This document shows, piece by piece, positions 44,853-53,310 of a stretch of DNA of 57,662 nucleotides. Position numbers and translations under genes: made by a program. The notes beneath the pieces are model-generated. The model was not told the DNA's origin. It worked only from the letters and a program-made list of their open reading frames with translations, and searched no databases. Location: positions 1-57,662 of the forward strand of contig JADJTW010000017.1 of NCBI GenBank assembly GCA_016710965.1, given 5' to 3'. How positions within the stretch are numbered: position 1 is the first letter of the stretch; the number at the start of each line of letters is the position of its first letter. The stretch comes from Flavobacteriales bacterium. Its GTDB lineage: Bacteria; Bacteroidota; Bacteroidia; Flavobacteriales_F; PHOS-HE28.

Positions 44853-46445
44853 ATGGAACGGAAACTCCCTACGCTCGCCCTCATGCTTGTTGCCACCGCG
44901 CTCACGGCGCAGGTGCAGTACAAGCGTCCGCACAACCAGATGCTCGATCAGGCGAAATTGCTCCTGGCGAACGAGGAATACGCGGAGGCCGCCAAGATCT
45001 ACAAGCGCTTGTTGCCTGTGGATACCGCTTTCGTGGAGGTCTACTATGAATACGGTGTCTGCCTAGCCAACCTGCCCGGCCAGCGCGATAAGGCAGTGCC
45101 GCACCTGGAGCGCGCCGTGCGCGGCGGACATACCGAGGCATTCTACGAACTGGCCATGTGCCGCCACCGGCAACAGCGATTCGATGACGCGGCCGACCTG
45201 CTCTACCGGTACAAGCAATTGAACTACCGCGCGGTGAAAGACGTGGAGGTGGACCGACGCATCAGCATGGCCGTTACCGCCAAGGAGCTGGTGAAGTCGC
45301 CTGTCGACGTTGCCATACGCAACATGGGCTCCATGGTGAACAGCGAGGCGCACGACTACTGCCCACTGGTGACCGCCGATGGCAACACCATGTACTTCAC
45401 CAGCCGGCGCGAAGGCACAACAGGGAATCTGAAGGACCCTACCGGCCAGTGGCTGGAGGACGTGTACATCGCGCGCCGCATCGACGAGGTGTGGACCAAT
45501 GCGGTCAATGCCGGTAGGCCCATCAACACCAATACGCACGATGCCACCGTGGGCCTGAACCCCGATGGGAGCAGCATGATCGTATATCACACCAGCATCA
45601 ACCTTACCAGTGGCGATCTCTATGAGACGCGCACGCACGCGGGCAAGTGGCAGGAGCCGCAGCTGATGACCGATCGCATCAACAGCAAGGAGCATGAGCC
45701 CAGCGCCAGCATAGCTCCCGGCGGCGACGAGATCTACTTCACCAGCGACCGACCCGGTGGCTTCGGTGGGCGCGACCTGTACCGCATCCGACGCCTGCCC
45801 AACGGCGAGTGGAGCCTGCCACTGAACCTGGGTCCGCAGGTGAACACCCCCTTCGACGAGGATGCGCCCTTCATGCATAGTGATGGCATCACGCTCTTCT
45901 TCAGCAGCAACGGCCACAACACCATGGGCGGCTATGACATCTTCAAGGCCACGCTCGTCGATCCCGATCTGAACGGTTGGGGCATCCCCGAGAACATGGG
46001 CTACCCGCTGAATACCGTCAACGACGACATCTACTTCTGCCTCAGCGACGATGGCTACACAGGCTACTTCAGCAGCGAACGGCCCGGCGGTCTCGGCATG
46101 CAAGACATCTACCAGGTCATCTTCCCCGGCAGCCAGCTCGACTACATGGTGGTGCGCGGCGTAGTGGCTGATGCCAGTGACGAGCCTGTGAAAGCGCGCA
46201 TCCTGCTCACCGATGAAACAGGTGAGGAGGTTGTAGGCGTGTACAGCAGCAACGATCGCACGGGCCGCTACCTGCTCGTGCTCTCTCCGGGGCAGACCTA
46301 TGCGATGACGGTGGAAGCTCCGGGCTTCGTTACGCAGCACAACCAGTTGCTGGCCAAGCCCAACGATCACGACGGCCGCGAACTGGCCATGGATATCCTG
46401 CTGGTGCCCGATGGCACCACTGCACGCGTGACGCCGAATGAATGA
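44853..46445 (+). CDS. TPR and PD40 beta-propeller protein, T9SS-associated (PorE-like without OmpA domain)
   Basis: This 530-residue protein has a signal peptide (MERKLPTLALMLVATALTAQ). TPR-type helices follow at about 28-135 (QAKLLLANEEYAEAAKIYKRLLPVD, AFYELAMCRHRQQRFDDAADLLYRYKQL). A PD40/WD40-like propeller covers about 150-430 (ADGNTMYFTSRREG, GGDEIYFTSDRPGGFGGRDLYRI, GITLFFSSNGHNTMGGYDIF, GYTGYFSSERPGGLGMQDIY). The end is a carboxypeptidase-regulatory-like beta domain (VVRGVVADASDEPVKARILLTD). PorE has this order plus a peptidoglycan-binding OmpA domain, which is missing here. It lies between an SprB-like adhesin (4 bp) and PorP/SprF (8-nt overlap), so it is probably an accessory periplasmic component for that adhesin. 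Confidence 0.82.
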   Translation: MERKLPTLALMLVATALTAQVQYKRPHNQMLDQAKLLLANEEYAEAAKIYKRLLPVDTAFVEVYYEYGVCLANLPGQRDKAVPHLERAVRGGHTEAFYELAMCRHRQQRFDDAADLLYRYKQLNYRAVKDVEVDRRISMAVTAKELVKSPVDVAIRNMGSMVNSEAHDYCPLVTADGNTMYFTSRREGTTGNLKDPTGQWLEDVYIARRIDEVWTNAVNAGRPINTNTHDATVGLNPDGSSMIVYHTSINLTSGDLYETRTHAGKWQEPQLMTDRINSKEHEPSASIAPGGDEIYFTSDRPGGFGGRDLYRIRRLPNGEWSLPLNLGPQVNTPFDEDAPFMHSDGITLFFSSNGHNTMGGYDIFKATLVDPDLNGWGIPENMGYPLNTVNDDIYFCLSDDGYTGYFSSERPGGLGMQDIYQVIFPGSQLDYMVVRGVVADASDEPVKARILLTDETGEEVVGVYSSNDRTGRYLLVLSPGQTYAMTVEAPGFVTQHNQLLAKPNDHDGRELAMDILLVPDGTTARVTPNE

Positions 46446-47442
46446 TCGACGCGGCTGGCTCTTGCTGCTCTTCAGCAGCGCGCTGGGCACCCTGCACGCG
46501 CAGGATGCCCAGTTCTCGCAGTTCTACAGCACGCCCACGTACATAAGCCCGGCCTTCGCAGGTACGGGGCTGCAAACACGCGTGGGCCTGGCCGTGCGCG
46601 ATCAGTGGCCCGCCTTTCCCGGTGCTTTCATCTCCACCAATTTCGCGCTCGACCACTTCATCCCCGACATCAACAGCGGCATCGGCCTGCTGGCCACGCA
46701 TGATAAGGCGGGCAGCGGTGAACTGCGGTATACGAGCATCAGCGGCCAATACGCCTACGAGATAGAGATCAAGCGCAAGGTCTTCTTGCGTCCCGCCTTG
46801 CAACTGGGCTGGGTCAACCACGCGGTGGACTACACCAAGCTGGTATTCGGCGACCAGCTGGCACGCGGTGGCGAAGTGGGCACCTACGAGTACCTGCGCG
46901 GCACCAGCGTCAACTACGCCGACTTCGCCGGTGGCCTGCTCTTCTTCACGCCGAAATACTGGGCGGGCTTCGCGGTCCATCACCTCAATCGGCCCAACCA
47001 ATCCTTATTGGGCAACGAGGTGCGCATGCCCATCAAGTTCAGCGCGCATGGCGGCTGGCGCACCAGCTTCCGCACGCCGGTCATCCGCGAGCATCCGCAG
47101 AACCTGGTCCTGGCCTGGAACTATCGCGCGCAGGAGAAGTACGATCAGCTCGATCTCGGCGGCTACTTCGAACGCGACCCGTTCTACGTGGGGCTCTGGT
47201 ACCGTGGCATTCCGCTCTTCAAGCACTACGCCGCTGGCTACGGCAACCACGATGCGGTGGCGGTGCTCATGGGCGTCATCATCAACGACCTGCGCATCGG
47301 ATACAGCTACGATCTCACCATCTCCCGCCTCGCCGGTCAGGCTGGCGGTGCGCACGAGATCACCCTGGGCTACGAGGTGGCCTCCGCTGGCAAGAAGCGA
47401 TCCATGAGCCGCAGACGCGTGGTGCCCTGCGCCAAGTTCTAA
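46438..47442 (+). CDS. PorP/SprF-family T9SS outer-membrane protein
   Basis: This 334-residue protein begins with a signal peptide (MNDRRGWLLLLFSSALGTLHAQ) and then DAQFSQFYSTPTYISPAFAGTG, the family signature. An outer-membrane beta-barrel pattern follows: alternating strands, GIGLLATHDKAGSGELRYTSISGQYAYEI, and IINDLRIGYSYDLTISRLAGQAGGAHEITLGYEV near the C-terminus. In Flavobacterium johnsoniae, SprF is needed to attach the type B-sorted adhesin SprB at the surface; this copy probably serves the PKD adhesin two genes upstream. It overlaps the TPR/PD40 gene by 8 nt. The C-terminal tail is basic (KKRSMSRRRVV), beyond the usual barrel end. Confidence 0.9.
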   Translation: MNDRRGWLLLLFSSALGTLHAQDAQFSQFYSTPTYISPAFAGTGLQTRVGLAVRDQWPAFPGAFISTNFALDHFIPDINSGIGLLATHDKAGSGELRYTSISGQYAYEIEIKRKVFLRPALQLGWVNHAVDYTKLVFGDQLARGGEVGTYEYLRGTSVNYADFAGGLLFFTPKYWAGFAVHHLNRPNQSLLGNEVRMPIKFSAHGGWRTSFRTPVIREHPQNLVLAWNYRAQEKYDQLDLGGYFERDPFYVGLWYRGIPLFKHYAAGYGNHDAVAVLMGVIINDLRIGYSYDLTISRLAGQAGGAHEITLGYEVASAGKKRSMSRRRVVPCAKF

Positions 47443-47451
47443 GAGGAGCTC

Positions 47452-47490
47452 ATCCGCAGATGGCGCAGATGGACCGCCTAACGGCGGTCT
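47452..47490. repeat. Left end of a GxxExxY element: 19-bp inverted repeat plus hairpin
   Basis: The 19 bases 47452-47470 (ATCCGCAGATGGCGCAGAT) are the exact complement of 47956-47974. Immediately inside, 47471-47490 form a hairpin of seven perfect pairs plus one G-T pair (GACCGCC/GGCGGTC) with loop TAAC. The 19-mer itself contains CGCAGAT twice with 9-bp spacing. It starts 10 bp after the PorP stop. Confidence 0.85.
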
Positions 47491-47498
47491 GACCCGGC

Positions 47499-47879
47499 TC
47501 ACTCTTCATAGTTCCAGACCATTCGTTCGTACAAGAGCTTTGGGCTGCCGAAGTTCAGAAGCACACCGCGCTGCATGCCTGAGGCTTTGAGGTAGTTCAG
47601 AAGCTGGGACTCCTCTCCACCGGATATCCGTTGCAACGCCTTGATCTCTACGACTATTGATCCGAAGCAGACAAGGTCTGCCCGGTACATGCTTTCCATC
47701 CGGACGCCTTTGTAGATGATGGGGAATGGCACCTCACGCTGGAAGGGGATCTCTCGCAGTTCCAGTTCATGGCATAGGGCGTCGTGATACACGCTCTCCA
47801 GAAAGCCGTGACCGAGGACCGTATGCACTTCCATTGCCGCTCCGATGATAGCGTAGGTCTCAGGGTCGCGCTGGTCCAT
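47499..47879 (-). CDS. GxxExxY family protein, putative PD-(D/E)XK nuclease
   Basis: This 126-residue protein carries the family motif G25-F-L-E28-S-V-Y31 in GHGFLESVYHDALCHEL. YRADLVCFGSIVVEIKAL follows, with D68, E78 and K80, the D...ExK arrangement of PD-(D/E)XK nucleases. The last part, SQLLNYLKASGMQRGVLLNFGSPKL, is a helix-strand unit also seen in that fold. The length fits the family. The start at 47879 is preceded by a possible TATATTGG -7 box at 47897-47904 (minus); the longer open frame runs into the terminal repeat. The gene is alone inside an inverted-repeat-bounded element between two convergent genes. I know of no established function for this family; nuclease activity is inference from the motif. 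Confidence 0.85.
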   Translation of the reverse strand: MDQRDPETYAIIGAAMEVHTVLGHGFLESVYHDALCHELELREIPFQREVPFPIIYKGVRMESMYRADLVCFGSIVVEIKALQRISGGEESQLLNYLKASGMQRGVLLNFGSPKLLYERMVWNYEE

Positions 47880-47935
47880 GGCGCTGGTGTTTGCAACCAA
47901 TATAGACGCGGTGGTGCTAAAATCCTCAACATGGA

Positions 47936-47974
47936 AGTTTGCCGTTAGGCAAACTATCTGCGCCATCTGCGGAT
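47936..47974. repeat. Right end of a GxxExxY element: hairpin plus 19-bp inverted repeat
   Basis: A mirror image of the left end. The hairpin 47936-47955 (AGTTTGCC/GGCAAACT, eight perfect pairs, loop GTTA, i.e. TAAC on the minus strand) is followed directly by the 19-mer complement at 47956-47974. The stem bases differ from the left hairpin while pairing and loop are kept. It ends 4 bp before the stop codon of the ABC-F gene. Confidence 0.85.
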
Positions 47975-47978
47975 AGCC

Positions 47979-49862
47979 CTATGCACGCTCACTGAGGACG
48001 AGCCACCGGTCCGTCATCGCGTCCAGCTCCTTCACGATCCTCTCCAGTTCGATGGAACGTTCCATGATAGCATGGTGGTCCGTGCCGCCTTGCGCCATCA
48101 ACGCCAGCAGTTCCTCCTTCTTCTTCTCCAGCTTCGGCATCTCCTTGTCTATGCGCTGCAGTTCCAGCTTCTCGGCGTAGGTCAGCTTCTTCTTGACGGT
48201 ATCGTCCTTCTTCACCTCCACCACCTCCTTCACCACCTTGACGGTGCGCGCTTGCGCCGCCTTCGCTCTTTGCACGTCGCGCAGCTCGCTGTAGCTGCCC
48301 ACCCACTCCTTGATCCTGCCTTCGCCTTCGAAGACGAGCAGCTTCGTACACAGCTTGTCCATGAAGAAGCGGTCGTGGCTCACGATCAGCAGGCACACGT
48401 CCAGCTCGCTCAGGAAATCCTCCAGCGCGTTCAGCGTGGGAATGTCCAGGTCGTTCGTCGGCTCATCCAGGATGAGGACGTTCGGGTTCTTCATCAGCAC
48501 CGTGCACAGGTAGAGACGGCGCTTCTCACCGCCGCTCAAGGTGCTCACGTACTGCCACTGCTGTTCCTTGTCGAAGAGGAAGCGTTCCAGCAGCCCCGAC
48601 GCCGTCAGCGTCTTGCCCTTGTTCAACGGGATGATCTCCGCGATGTCGCGCACCACGTCGATGATGCGCTTGTCCTCCTTCAGTTGCAGCCCGCGCTGAT
48701 CGAAGGTGCCCAGGATCACGGTGTCGCCAACGCTCACGGTGCCCGCATCGGGCGGTGTCCGTTCCGTGAGCAGGTCCAGGAAGGTGCTCTTGCCGATGCC
48801 GTTGGGTCCCACGATGCCGATGCGATCGCCACGCTTGAGCGAGTAGCTGAAGTGGGCCACCACTGGTTTGTATGACTCTGGGGTGTTCGGGTCGCCCCAG
48901 CCTTTCGTCAAGTTGCGTACTTCGATCACCTTGCCGCCGAGGCGCTCGGTCTTCACATCGATCTTCACTTCGTCGCGCGAGAAGTCGCGCGTGGCATCAG
49001 CCTTGATCCGGTCGAAGGCATCCAAGCGGCTCTTGCTCTTGGTGCCCCTGGCACGCGGCATCTTGCGCACCCACTCCAGTTCGCTGCGCATCAGCCCGCG
49101 CAGGTGCTGCTGCGTGGCGTCGCGCACCTCGTCCAGCAGCGCCTTCTTCTCCACGTAGTAGCTGTAGTTGCCCTTGAAGCGCGTGAACTCGCCGAACTCC
49201 ATCTCGATGATCTCGTCGCACACGTTGTCCAGGAAGTAGCGGTCGTGGGTGACCAGCAGCAGCGTCAGGTTCGGTGCGCTCAGTTCGTCCTCCAGTTGCT
49301 CGATCATGTGCACATCCAGGTGGTTCGTGGGCTCGTCCAGGATCAGGACATCGGGGGCGTGGATCAGCACTTTCGCCATCGCAAGGCGTTTCTGCTGGCC
49401 TCCGCTCAACGTGTTCACCGGCTGTTCCATATCGCGCAGTCCGAAGCGGTGGAGCAGCACCTGCACATGCGCCTCGTGGTCCCAGGCGTTCAGCTCGGTC
49501 ATCGTGTCGATGGCCTGCTGCATCGTTTTCTGGTCCGCATGCTGGGCCACGGCATGCTCATAGGCGCGTATGGCATTGGTCACCGGATCGTCCTGGTCCA
49601 GCATCTCGTCCACCAGGCTGTGGGTGGCCGTCATGTGTACGTTCTGGTCCAGATAGCCCACGCGGATGCCCTTGTTGAAGGACACGATGCCTTCATCCGC
49701 TGTTTCGATCCCCGCGATGCATTTCAGCAGGGTGCTCTTGCCCGTGCCGTTGCGCGCCACGATCGCCGTCTTCTGGCCCTTCTCCAGCCCGAAGGAGATG
49801 CCGCTGAAGAGCTGGCGCGGGCCGTAGCGCTTGGCGAGCTTCTCGACGGAAAGGACGTTCAT
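47979..49862 (-). CDS. uup: ABC-F family ATPase (Uup-like)
   Basis: This 627-residue soluble protein has two ABC ATPase domains and no membrane segment. First domain: Walker A region VARNGTGKST (the usual first Gly reads Ala), signature LSGGQQKR, Walker B VLILDEPTNHLD. Second domain: GPNGIGKST, LSGGEKRR, VLILDEPTNDLD. The linker with RMPRARGTKSKSRLDAF and the C-terminal Lys/Glu-rich coiled coil (KKLTYAEKLELQRIDKEMPKLEKKKEEL) are Uup features. ABC-F proteins act on the ribosome or on branched DNA; Uup is linked to translation and replication-intermediate handling. The start at 49862 (MNVLSVEKLAKRYG) is the first with family similarity. It is convergent with PorP/SprF across the GxxExxY element. 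Confidence 0.93.
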   Translation of the reverse strand: MNVLSVEKLAKRYGPRQLFSGISFGLEKGQKTAIVARNGTGKSTLLKCIAGIETADEGIVSFNKGIRVGYLDQNVHMTATHSLVDEMLDQDDPVTNAIRAYEHAVAQHADQKTMQQAIDTMTELNAWDHEAHVQVLLHRFGLRDMEQPVNTLSGGQQKRLAMAKVLIHAPDVLILDEPTNHLDVHMIEQLEDELSAPNLTLLLVTHDRYFLDNVCDEIIEMEFGEFTRFKGNYSYYVEKKALLDEVRDATQQHLRGLMRSELEWVRKMPRARGTKSKSRLDAFDRIKADATRDFSRDEVKIDVKTERLGGKVIEVRNLTKGWGDPNTPESYKPVVAHFSYSLKRGDRIGIVGPNGIGKSTFLDLLTERTPPDAGTVSVGDTVILGTFDQRGLQLKEDKRIIDVVRDIAEIIPLNKGKTLTASGLLERFLFDKEQQWQYVSTLSGGEKRRLYLCTVLMKNPNVLILDEPTNDLDIPTLNALEDFLSELDVCLLIVSHDRFFMDKLCTKLLVFEGEGRIKEWVGSYSELRDVQRAKAAQARTVKVVKEVVEVKKDDTVKKKLTYAEKLELQRIDKEMPKLEKKKEELLALMAQGGTDHHAIMERSIELERIVKELDAMTDRWLVLSERA

Positions 49863-49987
49863 GGGCGCGCGAAGGTCGTGGAAAGGAGGGGAGAGTGACC
49901 CCACTGGGAGTGCGCGGCTCCTAAAGCTCCTATGACCGAACTTGCATTCGGGACGATGCACACATGGGAGCGCCCTGTCATACAAGC

Positions 49988-51491
49988 ATGCAAGAACGAG
50001 TGGCCTGGATATGCCTCCTGCTCTGCCTCTGCTTCCTGTTGCTGGACCGCTGGCTGATCCTCGATCAATTCGGCTTCCGCTATGTGGACGACGACCAAGC
50101 CATCATGTGGTGCGGCGCGGCGGAGATGGCACAAGGCCATTTCCACGAACCTTGCTTCTACGGTCAGAGCTACAATACGATGCTGGAGGGTCTTGTTGCC
50201 GTTCCGTTGTTCTGGATGGGAGCGGGATACGAAGTGGCGCTGCCACTGATGACCAGCTTGCTTACGCTGTTCCCTTTCCTCCTTATGGCTTTGGTCTTGA
50301 CAAGGCAACGTGCATATGCTCAAGCGGCCTTGTGCTGGCCTTCCCGGTCACGCTATCGCCGGAGTTCGAATGATCTCCTCCATGCCGCGCGGGTTCGTCA
50401 GCGGCATCTTCCTGGCTTCGCTGGCCGTGCTCCCCCTGTTCTCGGCACGGGGCATCTTCTTGCTGCTTTCTCCCTTCTTCGCCATCCTGGCGCTTTTCGC
50501 CAATCCGAATGCAGCACTTGTCCTGCTACCGGCAGGCGTGTTGATCCTGTTGCGGTACTATTCCGATCGCAGGTTCTACCTGTACGGGGCAGCTGGCGCG
50601 TTGCCGGCCGCGATCCTCTGCTATCTCGCGCATCGTTTCTACGACCTGCGGCCCCACTATCAGGTACATTTTCTTCCGGCTCTCGAATACAAGTTCGATG
50701 ACATTCACTGGGACGATCTGAAGTACATGGATGAGGTAAGCCCACTGCTTTGGGGCAAAGGCTCGTTCGTATTCGTGATCCTCGCGCTCATGGCAGTGGC
50801 ATTCGGGGTTTGCCGGCAATGGAAGCCTGCCATCGCGGCGTTATCCGGCATCGTCCTATTGGTAGCCGCGTTCGGTTTCAACAAGGTTCATGATGGCATG
50901 GCCAGCGTGTTCTTTCCATGGGCGAGGATGTTCCTGGCCGTCCCCTTCCTCATAGCACTATTGGCGACCCAGTTCAAGGGACGGTCCCCATGGTGGGCCG
51001 TGGTACTTGTGCCCATGCTCGCCGCAGGTTTCTTCGGCTACAAGTGCATCGCCCAGGCAGCGGCGGTCGAGCGCCAGGTCTCATTGCTTCAGACGGCGAA
51101 CGTGGAAGTGGTTGAGGTTCGCGAACTGAAGCGGCAGTGCGAGCGGATCGCGCAAGTGGCATGGGCCAACCAGAGCCGCTTGGTGGTGATCAACTGGGGC
51201 CGCAACAAGCATCTCACCAACTACGGCTGTAGCTGCCTGGTGCCGAATTTTCCCGGAACGATGGAGCCGGGGCTGGACCGACGCACCTGGTGGTTGCAGG
51301 ACATAGCCGCCCAAGTGGTACCTAACGTGCTCTTTGCCGGTTTCGGGGAAGGTGCGTTCGCGAGCACCTCTCCGCTGGACCTCCGGATCGAAGCAGTGTC
51401 CAACGAGCCCAGGCTTTACCTGCTGAAGAGCAATACACTTCGCACCGACTCGCTGTTGGAAGATCTGCGGTTGGGTTTGCGGCCGCATTGA
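49988..51491 (+). pseudogene. Multi-pass membrane protein (glycosyltransferase-39-like topology), two one-base deletions
   Basis: Start MQERVAWICLLLCLCFLLLDRWLI, then VDDDQAIMWCGAAEMAQGHFHEPCFYGQSYNTMLEGL, a pattern of GT39/mannosyltransferase-like proteins (Asp pair after the first helix). The frame breaks twice. Near 50331 a base seems lost (ALVLAFPVTLSPEFE continues in another frame), and near 50369 another is lost before MISSMPRGFVSGIFL. Adding both makes the 1504-nt span a multiple of three and gives about 501 residues with eight or more helices and a C-terminal soluble domain (LVVINWGRNKHL, CLVPNFPGTMEPG). The exact spacing argues for sequencing errors. Function unknown; possibly glycan transfer at the membrane. 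Confidence 0.7.
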
Positions 51492-51739
51492 ATCTCCATG
51501 GGGTCTCTCTTCTTCGAAGACCTTGCGGGTGTGCGAATGCAGGGTAGGGAAGCGGGTCAAAGGCGCTGCTCCTTTCTCGCAGGTATCCTCAAGCGCCACG
51601 GGAGAAGGGCTCCACTGTTACGGACTTGTTAACCACCACCCGTCGTGGGCCGATGCAACTACACTTGAATGATCCTTCCCCGGTAACCACCAACCCCTTC
51701 GTGCGACTTACCATTCAACCGCGACCTTGGCGCACCCCC

Positions 51740-53239
51740 ATGAGCAACCACGTCCCTGGATCCCTTCTGTTCCTCTTCCTCCTCAGTGCCTGCCAGGCGC
51801 AGCAGCAAGAAGAGGCCAACAAGTACGGGCAATACTTGTCCGAGGCGCACGCGCGCGGCCAGTTCAATGGCGCTGCGTTGGTCTTCGATGGTGGCAAAGT
51901 CGTCTACCAGGGAGCCTTCGGCATCCGATGCATAGATCCGGTGGATTCGCTGGATGTGAACTCGCAGTTCCGCCTTGCCTCGGTGAGCAAGCAGTTCACC
52001 GCCATGGCCATCATGATCCTCAAGGAGCAGGGCAAATTGCGCTACGACCAGGACGTACGCGACTTCATTCCCGAATTGCCTTATGAGGGCATCACCATCC
52101 GGCACTTGCTGCACCATGTTTCCGGCTTGCCGTTCTATGAGAAGTTGATGGATGAGACCTGGAAGACGGACCTGCCCTTCGACGACCCCGCACGCTACAC
52201 CAACGGCAATGCCGATGTGGTAAAACTGTTCGCGGAGATGAAGCCGCCGCTGGACTTCACGCCCGGGGAGAAATGGCAGTACAGCAACGCGGGCTACAAC
52301 CTGCTGGGCACCATCGTGGCCAGGGCCTCGGGGATGTCGTTCGCGGACTACACGCAGGAATACATTTTCGATCCGGCCGGGATGACGCACACGGTGATGT
52401 ACGACTTCGTCATAGGCCCCGACCCGAAGATGCCTGACCGCGCCTATGGCTTCCAGCTGGGATGGAACAGAACCGACAGGAGCCCTGCCGATTCGCACTA
52501 CCTGAATCACGGACAGGGAGAGGATGGCGTGTATTCCACCGTGGGCGATATGCTCAAGTGGGACAGGCTCCTCTACACGGAAAAGCTGGTGAGCAAGGCC
52601 ACGCTCGAGGAGGCCTTCACCCCGGCGGTGCTCAACAACGGCGAGAGAACGGATTACGGCTTCGGCTGGTTCATCCAGCGATCACCAACGGGAAAGCGCA
52701 TGGTGCAGCACTCCGGCGGTTGGCTCAGTTTCAGCACCTACATCTACCGGGGCATCGAAGAGGACAAGTGCTTCGTGCTGCTCGCGAACAACTCCTCGGG
52801 CCAGTTCTGGGGCATCGTGGAGGGCATGACGAACATCCTCTACGACCGACCTCATGCATTACCACCCTTGTCCATACGCGATGAGATGGGGAGGGAGGTG
52901 GCCGCCAAAGGCGCTGAAGCCGCCATTGTGCAGTACAGGAAATGGAAAGCCGAACGCGCCGCCGAATTCAGTTTCGAGGAACAGGACCTGAACGTCCTTG
53001 GCTACAACTTGCTGTGGAACGATCGGGTAGACGACGCGGTACGGATATTCCGGCTCAACGCGGAAGAGTACCCGCGCTCCGCCAATGTCTACGACAGCTA
53101 TGGCGATGCGTTGCTAGCGAAGGGGGATAGCGATGGCGCTTTGGAGAACTTCAAGAAGTGCTACGCGATGGATGGCACCCTCACCGCGACCAAGGAGAAG
53201 ATCGATGCCATCGAGGGACCTGCACCCAAGGCGAAGTGA
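51740..53239 (+). CDS. Serine beta-lactamase-like lipoprotein hydrolase with C-terminal TPR
   Basis: This 499-residue protein starts MSNHVPGSLLFLFLLSACQ with a lipobox (Cys18). The class C beta-lactamase/DD-peptidase fold shows S81-V-S-K84 (SxxK nucleophile), Y181-S-N183 (YxN) and HSGG (in place of KTG) in MVQHSGGWLSF. After about residue 390, helical repeats (VLGYNLLWNDRVDDAVRIFRLNAEEYPRSANVYDSYGDALLAKGDSDGALENFKKCYAMD) form a TPR-like tail. Such proteins are usually esterases or D-amino-acid peptidases rather than resistance enzymes; the true substrate is unknown. The start is the ATG giving the lipoprotein signal. 248 bp separate it from the previous gene, with no clear element visible there. 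Confidence 0.87.
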   Translation: MSNHVPGSLLFLFLLSACQAQQQEEANKYGQYLSEAHARGQFNGAALVFDGGKVVYQGAFGIRCIDPVDSLDVNSQFRLASVSKQFTAMAIMILKEQGKLRYDQDVRDFIPELPYEGITIRHLLHHVSGLPFYEKLMDETWKTDLPFDDPARYTNGNADVVKLFAEMKPPLDFTPGEKWQYSNAGYNLLGTIVARASGMSFADYTQEYIFDPAGMTHTVMYDFVIGPDPKMPDRAYGFQLGWNRTDRSPADSHYLNHGQGEDGVYSTVGDMLKWDRLLYTEKLVSKATLEEAFTPAVLNNGERTDYGFGWFIQRSPTGKRMVQHSGGWLSFSTYIYRGIEEDKCFVLLANNSSGQFWGIVEGMTNILYDRPHALPPLSIRDEMGREVAAKGAEAAIVQYRKWKAERAAEFSFEEQDLNVLGYNLLWNDRVDDAVRIFRLNAEEYPRSANVYDSYGDALLAKGDSDGALENFKKCYAMDGTLTATKEKIDAIEGPAPKAK

Positions 53240-53265
53240 GCCGCACCCGGCATGCGAGGAGAAAG

Positions 53266-53294
53266 TTGATGCGATCGTGCGGCTGATACATTTG
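53266..53294 (+). promoter_or_regulatory. Promoter (TTG ... TACATTTG) of the GloVer-repeat T9SS gene
   Basis: TTG at 53266-53268 and TACATTTG at 53287-53294 are separated by 18 nt and match the Bacteroidota -33/-7 pattern exactly at the -7 box. The ATG follows 16 nt later. Confidence 0.6.
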
Positions 53295-53310
53295 GGCGAA
53301 CCCATCGCCC

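Noticed and set aside
45063..46490. A 475-codon minus-strand frame opposite the TPR/PD40 gene
   Set aside because: Antisense shadow; the plus-strand product has a signal peptide and propeller motifs.
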